This document shows, in pieces, positions 6,179-14,756 of a DNA stretch of 30,610 bases (its first letter is position 1; each line of letters begins with the position of its first letter). This stretch comes from a virus. A program made the position numbers and the translations under genes. The DNA lies in the IMG/VR virus record IMGVR_UViG_3300010885_030133, positions 1-30,610 of that record. One strand, written 5' to 3'. The notes beneath the pieces were generated by a model, which was not told where the DNA came from, searched no databases, and worked only from the letters and a program-made list of their open reading frames with translations.

Positions 6179-7390
6179 ATGCCAACATCAGATCCACAAA
6201 CCGCTCCTAATTTTGCGGCACCGACAAAACCGGTTCCAAGTGCAGGTAACAGCGCGTCAAAATTAAACTATCAACCTAGAAACGCTGCAGGGGTTGGAGT
6301 TGGTACTACTTTCAATGAAAAGAATCAGTATACAATTGAACAATATTCATATCCAAATGATATTATGGATAAACAATATGGATATAATAATGTTATATTT
6401 TATATTAATGTATCATCTGACTCAAAATTACTTAAAGATGGTAAGAATGTAACTGTTGCTGATTTAACTCCTAGAGAACGTGGTGATCTAATTGGATCAA
6501 ACTTATCAAAAGGCCAAGTGATGACTGGTTCTGCCGCTGGAGGAATTGGTGCTGCAGGAGCAGCAGGTACAGCAGGCGGCGTATCAGCTTATGGTACAAC
6601 AAACAACGCTGGAAATACAACTGGTGTTGTTGGAGCGGTTGGGACGGGCGCTAAGACAGCAGCAAAGGTTGCTGCTGGTGCTGGTGTAGTATCTGCTGTT
6701 GGAGTAGAAGCCGTAGGTTTAGAAACTTCTAATTTTTCGCGTCAGCAAAAACGTTTATCTGCAGCAATTGCATTACATGTACCTAATCAAATAAGCATTA
6801 GATACGGTATGAATTACGGTGAAGAAGAAACTAGTACATTTGCTATGGGAGCCGCTGGTGGAGAACAAATTGGTAAAGCTTTAAGTGGTGCAGCGCAAAC
6901 AGATCAAGTCAAAGGTGTTGCATCAGCAATCGCCGCTGCAGTAGCTCTACAAAAGACTCCACAGGCTGGAGCAATCTCAGTTGCATCAGGTTTAGCTGCA
7001 AATCCTAGAAAAGAACAAGTATTCAAATCAGTAGATTTTAGAACATTTTCATTCTCATATGATTTTTACCCAAGAGACGCGGATGAAGCTCAAAATGTAT
7101 TGAATATTATTCAGATGTTTAAATTACATATGCATCCTGAATTTAAAGATGCTTCAAATTTCTTATATATCTATCCATCTGAATTTGATATTTTCTATTA
7201 TCAAGGTGGTAAAGAGAATATGAATCTGCATCGTCATACTTCTTGTGTACTTACAGAAATGACAGTTAATTATGCTCCGCAAGGACAATTTACTACGTTT
7301 GATAATGGCATGCCAACTCAAATTAATATTAATTTAAACTTTAGAGAACTTGCTCTTCTTACCAAAGAGAAAATACAGGACGGATTCTAA
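6179..7390 (+). CDS. 48: Baseplate tail-tube cap (gp48-like)
   Basis: The 403-aa protein (T4 gp48 is 364 aa) caps the baseplate hub and joins it to the tail tube. The N-terminal 50 residues are polar and disordered. A first strand region has YPNDIMDKQYGYNNVIFYIN. Residues about 116-185 are a Gly/Ala/Val-rich insert. The tail-tube domain follows: ALHVPNQISIRYGMNY, NPRKEQVFKSVDFRTFSFSY, DFYPRD.DEAQNVLNIIQMFK, YPSEFDIFYY, VLTEMTVNYAPQGQF and the last strand ININLNFRELALLTKEKI. The NPRxExxF...FxFxYxFxPRxxxE signature is typical of tube-cap proteins. It starts the plus-strand operon and its stop overlaps the gp53 start by one base (taATG). Confidence 0.88.
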   Translation: MPTSDPQTAPNFAAPTKPVPSAGNSASKLNYQPRNAAGVGVGTTFNEKNQYTIEQYSYPNDIMDKQYGYNNVIFYINVSSDSKLLKDGKNVTVADLTPRERGDLIGSNLSKGQVMTGSAAGGIGAAGAAGTAGGVSAYGTTNNAGNTTGVVGAVGTGAKTAAKVAAGAGVVSAVGVEAVGLETSNFSRQQKRLSAAIALHVPNQISIRYGMNYGEEETSTFAMGAAGGEQIGKALSGAAQTDQVKGVASAIAAAVALQKTPQAGAISVASGLAANPRKEQVFKSVDFRTFSFSYDFYPRDADEAQNVLNIIQMFKLHMHPEFKDASNFLYIYPSEFDIFYYQGGKENMNLHRHTSCVLTEMTVNYAPQGQFTTFDNGMPTQININLNFRELALLTKEKIQDGF

Positions 7391-8112
7391 TGTACTTCAA
7401 AGATATGCCACAAATGCTGTACGATTTCGATATGTCACGTACATGGACAAGCGCACAACTTATGATTCCTGGCGAACCATATGCTATTTACTATGTGGGT
7501 GATTCTGATTTTACACTGGCTGGAGCTCCCGCTGATTTTAAAGTAGGTACAGAATTTATAGCAACTACACCAATTCCTGGTACTGGCCAAGTAAGAGCAT
7601 TTACAAATAAAGATGTAACAGGCACTATTAGTTTTTCTGCTACAGCAAGTAATCGTAAAACAATGTTAATGACTGACATTACACATAATGTGCGGTTTAG
7701 AAAAGAGATCTTACAAAATATTAGTTTGTACGATCAATATGATATTAGAGATGGAGAAACACCAGAAATTATTGCTGAAAAAGTGTATGGATCTCCAAGT
7801 TACCATTGGGTAATTATGTTAGCAAATCAACGTTACGACTATGTTAATGATTGGCCTTTATCTACGCATAATTTAGAAGATCATATTACTTTAAAATATG
7901 GAGTTGGTAATGAGTATGATACACATCATTATGTTGATTCTGCAGGATATATAGTAAATTCAGATAATCTTAATCTAAATGAACAATTAGATGCTTATCC
8001 AGTTTCTAATTATGAATATGAAGATAATTTAAATGAAAGTAAACGTAGAATTAATCTTATATCTAAAGAACTATTAAACACTATCCTTAAGAATTATAAA
8101 GATCTTATATAA
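7390..8112 (+). CDS. 53: Baseplate wedge protein gp53 with an inserted beta module
   Basis: The 240-aa protein (T4 gp53, 196 aa) belongs to the baseplate wedge. Core motifs are MYFKDMPQMLYDF at the start, then DITHNVRFRKEILQNISLYD, DIRDGETPEIIAEKVYGSPS, YHWVIMLANQRYDYVNDWPL and a C-terminal helix NESKRRINLISKELLNTILK. T4 has the same GNPQLYWVLLMCNDNYDPYYGW core. Between residue about 17 and 92 lies an extra segment, PGEPYAIYYVGDSDF...VGTEFIATT...GTGQV, which resembles a module in the 1993-aa protein (residues 197-246) and separates the N-terminal strand from DITHNVRFR. The gene overlaps gp48 and the next gene by one base each. Confidence 0.92.
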   Translation: MYFKDMPQMLYDFDMSRTWTSAQLMIPGEPYAIYYVGDSDFTLAGAPADFKVGTEFIATTPIPGTGQVRAFTNKDVTGTISFSATASNRKTMLMTDITHNVRFRKEILQNISLYDQYDIRDGETPEIIAEKVYGSPSYHWVIMLANQRYDYVNDWPLSTHNLEDHITLKYGVGNEYDTHHYVDSAGYIVNSDNLNLNEQLDAYPVSNYEYEDNLNESKRRINLISKELLNTILKNYKDLI

Positions 8113-9404
8113 TGCAACCATCTGAGTCAATAAGATTTGCTGGCGATGTCAGCATTGATAAAATTGAAATTGTGTCAAATAATGGATTCATTCAAAATGT
8201 AACCAATCAAGTCATTGCGATTGAAATGTTTGAAGACATCTTTAATCCACTTACAACTGGTAATGTTGTACTTAAAGATTCTCTTGATCTTGCAAATCTT
8301 TTTCCGTTTACTGGTGAAGAGTTTATTAATTTAATTATTAGAACTCCGACTTATGATGAGCCAGAGAAGATTATTAGCCAACAGTATTATATCTATAAGA
8401 TGACTGATCGTGAATTACTTGGCGATCGTTCAGTAGCTTATATCTTACATTTTATTTCTGTTGAAGGTATTTCAGATTTAAATAAAAAAATTAGTAAGAC
8501 ATTTGGCGGGTTAATTTCAGATATTGCAAAGACTCTTATTACAGATAAGATCAATGGTCTTGAAACTAAAAAGAAAGTGTTTATTGAGCAAACAAGTAAC
8601 AATGTTAATTACATTTCTAATTTTTGGTCTCCTTTAAGAAACTTAAACTATCTTTCAGGCAATGCAGCTAATTCTAATGGTTCAGCAAATTATTTGTTCT
8701 ATGAAAATAGAGCAGGTTTTAATTTTAATTCATTAGAATATTTGTATCAACAACCAATTAGACAAGAATTTGTTTATGATGCTTACTCAAGAGATTTTGG
8801 TGTAGATGGCAGAGCAATAAGAAATGTAGAAGAAGATTATAAACGTGTTCTAGAGATTAGTATACCAGAAGCGTTTAACTATATGGAAAACAACCGTGCT
8901 GGTATGTTTTCAAATAGAATGATTAATTATGATTTAACTACAAAACAATACATTGATAAAAAGTTTGATCTGCTAACTGAATTTCCTAATAGAAAACATC
9001 TTAATGATTATCCTTTGGCATCTAAAAAGAATATCAATAGAGCAAATTCATTAATATTCTTTTATCCAAAATATTACAACAACTTTAATAATTATAAAGA
9101 TGTTACTAATGCTCATACTATTCAATCGCGGATGGCAACTTTAAAGGCTGCTGAAGGTTCAAAAGTACAAATTACGGTTCCAGGTAGAACTGATTATACA
9201 GTTGGAATGAAGGTAAAATTAACTCTTAATAAAATGAATCCTATTACAGCAGATGAAAATTCAAGTGATGTGACTGATAAGTTATTTTCAGGTAATTATA
9301 TTATTTCAGCAGTCAATCATTATATTAATAGACAAAAACATGAATGTTCTATTGAATTAATTAAAGATTCATATGGTATCAATTTAGATCAAGGTGGTAG
9401 ATAA
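8112..9404 (+). CDS. 27: Baseplate hub protein (gp27-like)
   Basis: The 430-aa protein (T4 gp27, 391 aa) is likely the trimeric hub that holds the gp5 spike and adapts its threefold symmetry to the sixfold tube. Evidence is an N-terminal tube-like barrel (VTNQVIAIEMFEDIFNPLTT, GNVVLKDSLDLANLFPFTGE, EEFINLIIRTP), a helical middle (ISDIAKTLITD, FWSPLRNLNYLSG, SLEYLYQQPIRQEF) and a second barrel with KVQITVPGRTDYTVGMKVKL and LFSGNYIISAVNHYIN, like other gp27/gpD hub proteins. Position directly before gp5 with a one-base overlap is the conserved hub-spike order. In T4 itself gene 27 is elsewhere, so assignment relies on fold pattern and neighbours. Confidence 0.75.
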   Translation: MQPSESIRFAGDVSIDKIEIVSNNGFIQNVTNQVIAIEMFEDIFNPLTTGNVVLKDSLDLANLFPFTGEEFINLIIRTPTYDEPEKIISQQYYIYKMTDRELLGDRSVAYILHFISVEGISDLNKKISKTFGGLISDIAKTLITDKINGLETKKKVFIEQTSNNVNYISNFWSPLRNLNYLSGNAANSNGSANYLFYENRAGFNFNSLEYLYQQPIRQEFVYDAYSRDFGVDGRAIRNVEEDYKRVLEISIPEAFNYMENNRAGMFSNRMINYDLTTKQYIDKKFDLLTEFPNRKHLNDYPLASKKNINRANSLIFFYPKYYNNFNNYKDVTNAHTIQSRMATLKAAEGSKVQITVPGRTDYTVGMKVKLTLNKMNPITADENSSDVTDKLFSGNYIISAVNHYINRQKHECSIELIKDSYGINLDQGGR

Positions 9405-12106
9405 TGCAAGTGCATGAAGGAATAGTTGAGAATCGTAATGATCCACTTAAGTTGGGTCGTTGTCAAGTTCGTGTTATAGGTTTACACACCCATGATAAAA
9501 CACAGTTAAAAACTGAAGAATTGCCATGGGCATATCCTATGCAGTCAATTACCTCTGCAGCAATGTCTGGAATTGGTCAAGCACCAGTTGGAGTAGTTGA
9601 AGGCACTGTAGTATTAATTGTTTTCATGGACGATCCGGATAACCAACAACCAATTATTATTGGTTCTTTAGGTGGTATTCCTCAAGCAAAAGCAGTTGAG
9701 TTATATGGTCGCGAAGATGATTCTGTAATTCTTAAGGATCCTACTGGAGCAGAAGTAGAGGCACCAGTTAATACTGAACAAGCCGCTACTGTAGATTCTA
9801 ATAAACCAACACCAACAGTAATAACAACCGATATTCCTACAGTTCCACCTCCTAATTATAGAGGTGATACCGCGGCCGCAGTTGCTGGTATTAAAGCATT
9901 GCTATCAGCATGCGATAAAGTTGGCTTGACAACAAGAGAACAAAAGTGTGCAGTACTTGCTTGCGCTGGTGGTGAATGTGGTTGGATTCCCCAAGAGGAA
10001 GGTTATAGTTATTCTGCTGATGGATTAATGTCAACATTCAAAGCGACATTTGCAGGTAAACCAGATCTTGCTGCTCAATATGCTCGTGCTCCAAAATCTG
10101 GTATGTCAAGAGAAACATTTTTTAATCTAGTTTATGCACCTGAAAATAATGGTAGACAATTAGGTAATACCCAAGCGGGAGATGGCGGTAAATATTATGG
10201 TCGTGGATTTATTCAACTAACAGGTCGCGCCAACTATACTAAATATGGTTCAAAAGCAGGCGTAGATTTAATTAATAATCCTAGTTTAGTAAATACTCCT
10301 TTAGATACTGCAGCTTTAATTGCAGTAACTTATATTAAAGATAGAACATCTTCAGGTGTGTCTGCATCAGATAATCCTGGTTATTTCTATGCGGTTAAAA
10401 GAGGTATTGGTAATGATACTGGAAATGGCGCTGCTACGCGTTTAGAATATTATGAATATTTCTATGGAACTAAAACTGAATCATCTTACACAGAAGAAAA
10501 GTCTCCAACTGCGCCGGCGCCAAGTACTTCAACATCTTCAAATCCTGGTCCATCTACAACAAACCCTGTTTCAATTGGATTTCAAGATCCAAATGGTAAG
10601 TACCCATTAAAGAGTTTTATTAATGAGCCAGATACAAATCGTCTTGCGCGTGGTGTTTCAAGAGGAACTGTAGTTACTATTAAAGAAGCAAATAGAGCGC
10701 GCAGTATTCCTATTGCCCTTGATGGCGGTACTTATGATGAACCATCTTCAGCGTTCAGCGCCAAGTATCCGTTTAATCATGTACTTGAAACAGAATCAGG
10801 TCATATCCAAGAATGGGATGATACTCCAGGATATGAAAGAACTCACACCTATCACCGCAAAGGTACATTTACTGAAGTAGATACAAATGGCTCAGAAATT
10901 CATCATATTGTTGGTGATTCTTATACAATTATTGATCGAAATGGGTGTATATTCATATCCGGTGAGTGTAATCTAACTACCGAAGGTAAGATTAATATAC
11001 TATGTCAATCAGATGCAAACATTGAGGTTGCGCAAGATTTAACCATGCAAGTTGGTGGTGACTTTAAATTAGGTGTTGCCAAAGACTTTACTGTTGCAGT
11101 AGGTGGAACTGTTTCGATGCAAGCAGGTTCTAATATGTTCTTACAGTCAAATTCATCTATGCATTTAAATGCTTCATCTGGATTATACGGTTCTGCTGGT
11201 GGTGATATTCATCTTAAGGCTTCTGGTACTTGGAATGCTGATGGAACGCGTATTGACTTTAATCATCAAACATCAACTAATGCAACTTCATTATCTTTAA
11301 CACCGCCTGCGGTTGGTTCTCCAAAGAATAATATACTTCCATATCTAGTTCCTCCTATGGCGGCTGGTGAAGACACATTCAAGCTAGAGTCAGAAGATGA
11401 TTGGAATACTCCTGAAGGACAAAAAGCTAAAGCAGAAATAGATGCTAAATACGGGGTGCAAACTCCTGAAAATAATCCAGCACAAGATGAAGCTGCTCCA
11501 ACGGGTGGTAGTGATGAAAACACAATAGTATCTTGCCAAGTTATCTATGCAACTGAATCATTTACAAATGACTTTAAGTTATCTGCTAATTTTACGTTAG
11601 GTATGTTAATTGATGGCGGAGTTAATGGTAATAATAAACTGCAAAATCAAGTTGGTTTAACTAAACAACAAATTGTATGTAATCTGTCTCAATTATGTGC
11701 AAACATTCTAGAACCAGCTCTTGCTATTTTACCTGGTGGCATTGGTGGATATAAAAAACAATGGCAAATTAATTCTGGATATAGAAGCTCAAGTAATTCT
11801 ACTTCTACCTCAGATCATCCTACAGGTCGTGCATGTGATATCACGCTATTGCCATATGATGCAACTAAGAAACAACGTAATTTTGATTTAATTCAAAAAT
11901 TAGAAGGAATTCTTCCATATGACCAAATGATTATGGAATACCGTTCTGGTGGTTCTAATTGGATTCATCTTGGTTATCGCGGAGTTAATAAAGGCGATAC
12001 AACAGGCCCAGGTGGTGTTAATCGTAAGATGGCATTCACTATGTTAAATGACCAAGTTTATCAACGTGATTCTTCTGGTAATCCTAAAGGGTTTATATTG
12101 ATATGA
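9404..12106 (+). CDS. 5: Baseplate spike gp5 with GH19-type lysin domain and C-terminal M15-type peptidase domain
   Basis: The 900-aa protein is far longer than T4 gp5 (575 aa). Residues 1-95 are the OB-fold (EGIVENRNDPLKLGRCQVRV...LIVFMDDPDNQQPIIIGSLG). Residues about 156-355 are a GH19 lysozyme/chitinase-type domain with catalytic-type GGECGW (Glu191), EEGYSYSADGL and YYGRGFIQLTGRANYTKYG (264-282). This replaces the GH24 lysozyme of T4. Residues about 385-625 carry the gp5 spike segment: LARGVSRGTVV, HVLETESGHIQEWDDTPGYE and a beta-helix of V/I-x-x-x-x-G repeats. After a disordered linker, residues about 720-870 resemble an M15 peptidase with SDHPTGRACD (His805, Asp812), DQMIMEY (Glu845) and WIHLGYR (His855) as zinc and catalytic residues. 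It should cut both glycan and peptide parts of host peptidoglycan during injection. The stop overlaps the next gene by ATGA. Confidence 0.93.
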   Translation: MQVHEGIVENRNDPLKLGRCQVRVIGLHTHDKTQLKTEELPWAYPMQSITSAAMSGIGQAPVGVVEGTVVLIVFMDDPDNQQPIIIGSLGGIPQAKAVELYGREDDSVILKDPTGAEVEAPVNTEQAATVDSNKPTPTVITTDIPTVPPPNYRGDTAAAVAGIKALLSACDKVGLTTREQKCAVLACAGGECGWIPQEEGYSYSADGLMSTFKATFAGKPDLAAQYARAPKSGMSRETFFNLVYAPENNGRQLGNTQAGDGGKYYGRGFIQLTGRANYTKYGSKAGVDLINNPSLVNTPLDTAALIAVTYIKDRTSSGVSASDNPGYFYAVKRGIGNDTGNGAATRLEYYEYFYGTKTESSYTEEKSPTAPAPSTSTSSNPGPSTTNPVSIGFQDPNGKYPLKSFINEPDTNRLARGVSRGTVVTIKEANRARSIPIALDGGTYDEPSSAFSAKYPFNHVLETESGHIQEWDDTPGYERTHTYHRKGTFTEVDTNGSEIHHIVGDSYTIIDRNGCIFISGECNLTTEGKINILCQSDANIEVAQDLTMQVGGDFKLGVAKDFTVAVGGTVSMQAGSNMFLQSNSSMHLNASSGLYGSAGGDIHLKASGTWNADGTRIDFNHQTSTNATSLSLTPPAVGSPKNNILPYLVPPMAAGEDTFKLESEDDWNTPEGQKAKAEIDAKYGVQTPENNPAQDEAAPTGGSDENTIVSCQVIYATESFTNDFKLSANFTLGMLIDGGVNGNNKLQNQVGLTKQQIVCNLSQLCANILEPALAILPGGIGGYKKQWQINSGYRSSSNSTSTSDHPTGRACDITLLPYDATKKQRNFDLIQKLEGILPYDQMIMEYRSGGSNWIHLGYRGVNKGDTTGPGGVNRKMAFTMLNDQVYQRDSSGNPKGFILI

Positions 12107-12654
12107 GTTTTTTGCCAGTTAGTACAGTATTAGGTGTTACTGATGAATTTAAAAATGTATCTTATACTGTAACATATACTGAAACTACCGCTGGTATTGG
12201 TGGATTACCTGGAGTAACTACCACTTATCCGGTTACTTTAACCGCAATAGATCCCAATGATACTATTACTGTGTCTGGAAATACTATATCAGGATATTAT
12301 TCTGAATCATTTGTAAATGATATTCAATATAGAACTCCTGAACCAAATCATCAATTAGTAAATGTACAAAAGTTTAATCAAATAGACACAACACAGTTAT
12401 CTCAAATAATTTATTATAAAGCTGATACTAATTTAAGTAAAAATTACCAGTATTTAGCAACAGCAAATGGAAATACTCAAACATACACAGTAACAGTTAC
12501 AAATAATTGGAATGCTGGTAGAGATCAATTAATATCTTATGCTAACCAACCTCAATATAAATTACTTACTGTAACATGGATAAATATGAATAATGAACCA
12601 ATTGTTTGGGTTAATAACTCAGGCCTACAAGTAAACTGGATGACTAAACCATGA
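12103..12654 (+). CDS. Unknown 183-aa beta-rich protein downstream of the spike gene
   Basis: I do not recognise this protein. It is rich in Thr, Asn, Tyr and Val, with alternating beta-strand patterns (YTVTYTETTAGIGGLPGVTT, TYTVTVTNNWNAG, LLTVTWINMNNEPIVWV), no membrane segment or cysteine, and no catalytic motif. A mid-protein stretch (IDTTQLSQIIYYKADTNLSK) is helix-prone. It overlaps gp5 by ATGA and the following fibre-like gene by ATGA, so all three are likely translated together, which suggests a baseplate or fibre-attachment part of the virion. Confidence is high that it is a real gene, none for function. Confidence 0.85.
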   Translation: MSFLPVSTVLGVTDEFKNVSYTVTYTETTAGIGGLPGVTTTYPVTLTAIDPNDTITVSGNTISGYYSESFVNDIQYRTPEPNHQLVNVQKFNQIDTTQLSQIIYYKADTNLSKNYQYLATANGNTQTYTVTVTNNWNAGRDQLISYANQPQYKLLTVTWINMNNEPIVWVNNSGLQVNWMTKP

Positions 12655-13637
12655 CATTAGCAATACCTAATTCTTTAACTAGTAAAACCGGACAAGTTCA
12701 GTTAGGGTTGCTTGATGAGAACTTTACTTATTTAATTAATGCAATTACTCCAATGATTCCATTAGTAAATGCAGTAAGTGTTGTTAATACTACAAACTTA
12801 TTATTAGGGTCTATAGAACCTGCAACTGCAACTGCAACACCAGTTAATATAAATTTAGGTGGCACATATAGTTCAGTTGCAGGACAAAAGCCAAAACTAT
12901 CTCTTTGGTCAGATGGGGCAGGCACTACATTTGGTTTAGGCGTATCACTTCATCAACAAGATTATATGGCTCCTTCTGACGCAGCTCACGTATTTTATAC
13001 TGGTACTAATGAAAGTTTAAGAATAGATACTGCTCGTAATGTAGGTATTGGTTCAACAGCACCGACGCAACTTTTAACTTTATCAAGTAGCACAAATTTT
13101 CCATTTATTCATTGGAATAATTCAGCCAATACTACTATTGCTTTTGCAGGATGGCATGGTGGCACAGGTGGCGGTGATGATTTTAGAATTGGTACTCTAG
13201 GTGCAAAAGCAATCACTTTACATACTAATAATAATGAACGTGTGCGTATCGATTCTTCTGGTAACTTATTTGTTGGCGGTTCAACACAAAATACTGCTAA
13301 CTCTCCTGTATATGCTAAAACAACAGCTAAAGCATGGGCTAACTGGGATGGAACTTTGGCTGGTCCTATTACTCCTAGAGCAAACTTTAATATGTCAAGT
13401 ATCACTAAATCGTCAACTGGTACGTATATTGGCAATTTTACAGTAGCCCTTGCCGATGCAAATTACGCAGCAGTATCTTCAAATCAACCAACGTCTATTG
13501 GTAATGTAACTAGCGCAACTCATGCAAATTCTTATCCTAATAATGCATCTTCTGTTAATATATGGCATCGAGCTGGCGGTAATACTTCTAGTGTTCCTGC
13601 AGATGTTGCTCAGATGTCTGTAATCGTCTTTGGATAA
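12651..13637 (+). CDS. Short tail fibre-like protein
   Basis: The 328-aa protein starts with a small helical head (GLLDENFTYLINAITPMI) that could attach to the baseplate. It continues as fibre shaft with two copies of the common fibre unit R-I-D-x-x-x-N-x-x-(I/V)-G: SLRIDTARNVGIGSTAPTQL and RVRIDSSGNLFVGGSTQ. The C-terminal third has AKAWANWDGT...YIGNFTVALADANYAAVSS and ends SVNIW...QMSVIVFG, a pattern repeated in the distal parts of many phage fibres and pyocins that bind surface sugars. It is followed by a chaperone-like gene, a usual partner for fibres. Which receptor it binds cannot be read from sequence. Confidence 0.8.
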   Translation: MTLAIPNSLTSKTGQVQLGLLDENFTYLINAITPMIPLVNAVSVVNTTNLLLGSIEPATATATPVNINLGGTYSSVAGQKPKLSLWSDGAGTTFGLGVSLHQQDYMAPSDAAHVFYTGTNESLRIDTARNVGIGSTAPTQLLTLSSSTNFPFIHWNNSANTTIAFAGWHGGTGGGDDFRIGTLGAKAITLHTNNNERVRIDSSGNLFVGGSTQNTANSPVYAKTTAKAWANWDGTLAGPITPRANFNMSSITKSSTGTYIGNFTVALADANYAAVSSNQPTSIGNVTSATHANSYPNNASSVNIWHRAGGNTSSVPADVAQMSVIVFG

Positions 13638-13640
13638 AAT

Positions 13641-14060
13641 ATGAATAATATTATATGGCTTCAACCTAATAACACTCTTGCAGTGACATCTATATGGAAT
13701 GATGATACTGCAGAAGAACATGCTCAACTATTATTAGATAGAGGTGACGTTCCTTCTGACTGGCAAATTCTTGGTTATAATCTAGAGGCATTTCCATCTT
13801 GGTATAGGCAAGAAGATTGGATATGGGAAAATAATAATATCGTGGTTGATTTTGATAGAGCAAAAGAATCTACTAAAGAAAGATTAAGATTAGAAAGATC
13901 AGGATTACTTTCTGCTCTAGACATACAATTTCAAAGAGCATTAGAACAAAATCAAAGTACAACTGATATTGTTGCAGAAAAACAAAGACTTAGAGATATT
14001 ACTAATTTAGTAGACCAATGCTTAACGCTAGATGAATTATCAAACTTAAAGGTAGAATAA
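13641..14060 (+). CDS. Putative tail fibre assembly chaperone
   Basis: The 139-aa protein begins with a compact aromatic domain (WLQPNNTLAVTSIWNDDTAE, DRGDVPSDWQILGYN) and ends with a charged helical section: ESTKERLRLERSGLLSALD, QFQRALEQ, TDIVAEKQRLRDITNLVDQC. The order 'R-x-x-R...L-x-x-L-D...K-Q-x-L-R-D-I' is seen in many small proteins encoded just after fibre genes (Tfa-like and XkdW-like), which help fold or attach fibres. It starts 3 bases after the fibre stop codon. The alternative is a minor structural protein. Confidence 0.62.
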   Translation: MNNIIWLQPNNTLAVTSIWNDDTAEEHAQLLLDRGDVPSDWQILGYNLEAFPSWYRQEDWIWENNNIVVDFDRAKESTKERLRLERSGLLSALDIQFQRALEQNQSTTDIVAEKQRLRDITNLVDQCLTLDELSNLKVE

Positions 14061-14061
14061 C

Positions 14062-14349
14062 ATGCCAGCAGGAGCTAGATTTGGAGATGTTTGTACAGGA
14101 CACGATGGGTTTAAACCACGCACTTGTGACGCCGGTTCTCCAGATACATTTATAAACGGTTTTGCCGCAAATAGAGTAGGTGATCATTGGATAGAACATT
14201 GTGATCATTCAGGATCTTGCCATGACTCAGTTTTAAAAACGGGTTCAACTACAGTGTTTATTAATGGTATACCAGTTGGAAGAGTTGGTGATTTAATTGA
14301 ATGTGGTTCAGCAATAGCACAAGGTTCTTCAGATACTTTCTTCGGATAG
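14062..14349 (+). CDS. PAAR-repeat spike tip protein (gp5.4-like)
   Basis: The 95-aa protein is a PAAR protein, the sharp zinc-holding cone on the spike end. It begins MPAGARFGDVCTGHDG, has two copies of the (S/G)S-x-x-(V/T)F-(I)-NG-x-x-x-x-RVGD repeat (SPDTFINGFAANRVGD at 26-41; STTVFINGIPVGRVGD at 62-77) and ends with ECG...GSSDTFFG. Likely zinc ligands are His14, His42, a His of 46-54 and Cys81. It is one base past the stop of the previous gene. Its separate coding shows that the tip is not fused to gp5, although gp5 here has a long extension beyond its beta-helix. Confidence 0.95.
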   Translation: MPAGARFGDVCTGHDGFKPRTCDAGSPDTFINGFAANRVGDHWIEHCDHSGSCHDSVLKTGSTTVFINGIPVGRVGDLIECGSAIAQGSSDTFFG

Positions 14350-14350
14350 A

Positions 14351-14358
14351 TATAAATA
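14351..14358 (+). promoter_or_regulatory. T4-like late promoter box TATAAATA directly before gp25
   Basis: An exact TATAAATA sits only 5 bases before the gp25 ATG (14364). With T4 spacing (box at -13 to -6), transcription would begin on the A of that ATG, giving a leaderless gp25 mRNA. Chance occurrence in AT-rich DNA is possible. Confidence 0.5.
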
Positions 14359-14363
14359 TTACC

Positions 14364-14756
14364 ATGGCAAGAAACACTAGAACATTTTCAGATTTAGACT
14401 TAAACTTTATAGCACATCCTGGCACTGGAGATGTGACTTTGAAGTATGACGAACAGTCAATTAAACAGTCACTTAAGAATTTAATTCTTACACAAAACTA
14501 TGAGAGACCATTCCATTCAGAAATTGGTTCCCAGTTACGCGGTCTATTATTTGAAAATGTATCTCCAATGTTAGATATATTGCTTCAAAGAGCAATAGTT
14601 GATACTATTACAAACTTTGAACCTAGAGTAAGATTATTAAATGTAATAGCAAATGTATCTCCAGATAATAATGAAGTATACGTAACAATAGAATTTACAA
14701 TCATTAATACAACTACTCCAATTAAAGTAGATTTAGTACTTAAGAGAACACGATAA
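14364..14756 (+). CDS. 25: Baseplate wedge protein gp25-like
   Basis: The 130-aa protein is almost the same length as T4 gp25 (132 aa), the most conserved wedge part, also shared with type VI secretion (TssE). Motifs are SDLDLNFIAHPGTGDVTLKY, SIKQSLKNLILTQNYERPFH, SEIGSQLRGLLFENVSPM, and NFEPRVRLLNVIANVSPD with the hallmark EPR, then YVTIEFTIINT. The ATG at 14364 is chosen over an upstream in-frame ATG (14301), which lies inside the PAAR gene and adds 21 residues unlike gp25. No Shine-Dalgarno is visible; ATACC precedes the ATG. It overlaps gp6 by one base (taATG). Confidence 0.95.
   Translation: MARNTRTFSDLDLNFIAHPGTGDVTLKYDEQSIKQSLKNLILTQNYERPFHSEIGSQLRGLLFENVSPMLDILLQRAIVDTITNFEPRVRLLNVIANVSPDNNEVYVTIEFTIINTTTPIKVDLVLKRTR

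Noticed and set aside
13109-13435. Minus-strand ORF inside the short fibre gene
   Set aside because: Shadow of the plus-strand fibre frame, no start signals or recognisable domain.
14301-14363. Upstream in-frame ATG for gp25
   Set aside because: It lies inside the PAAR gene and adds 21 residues not found in gp25 proteins; length from 14364 matches T4.
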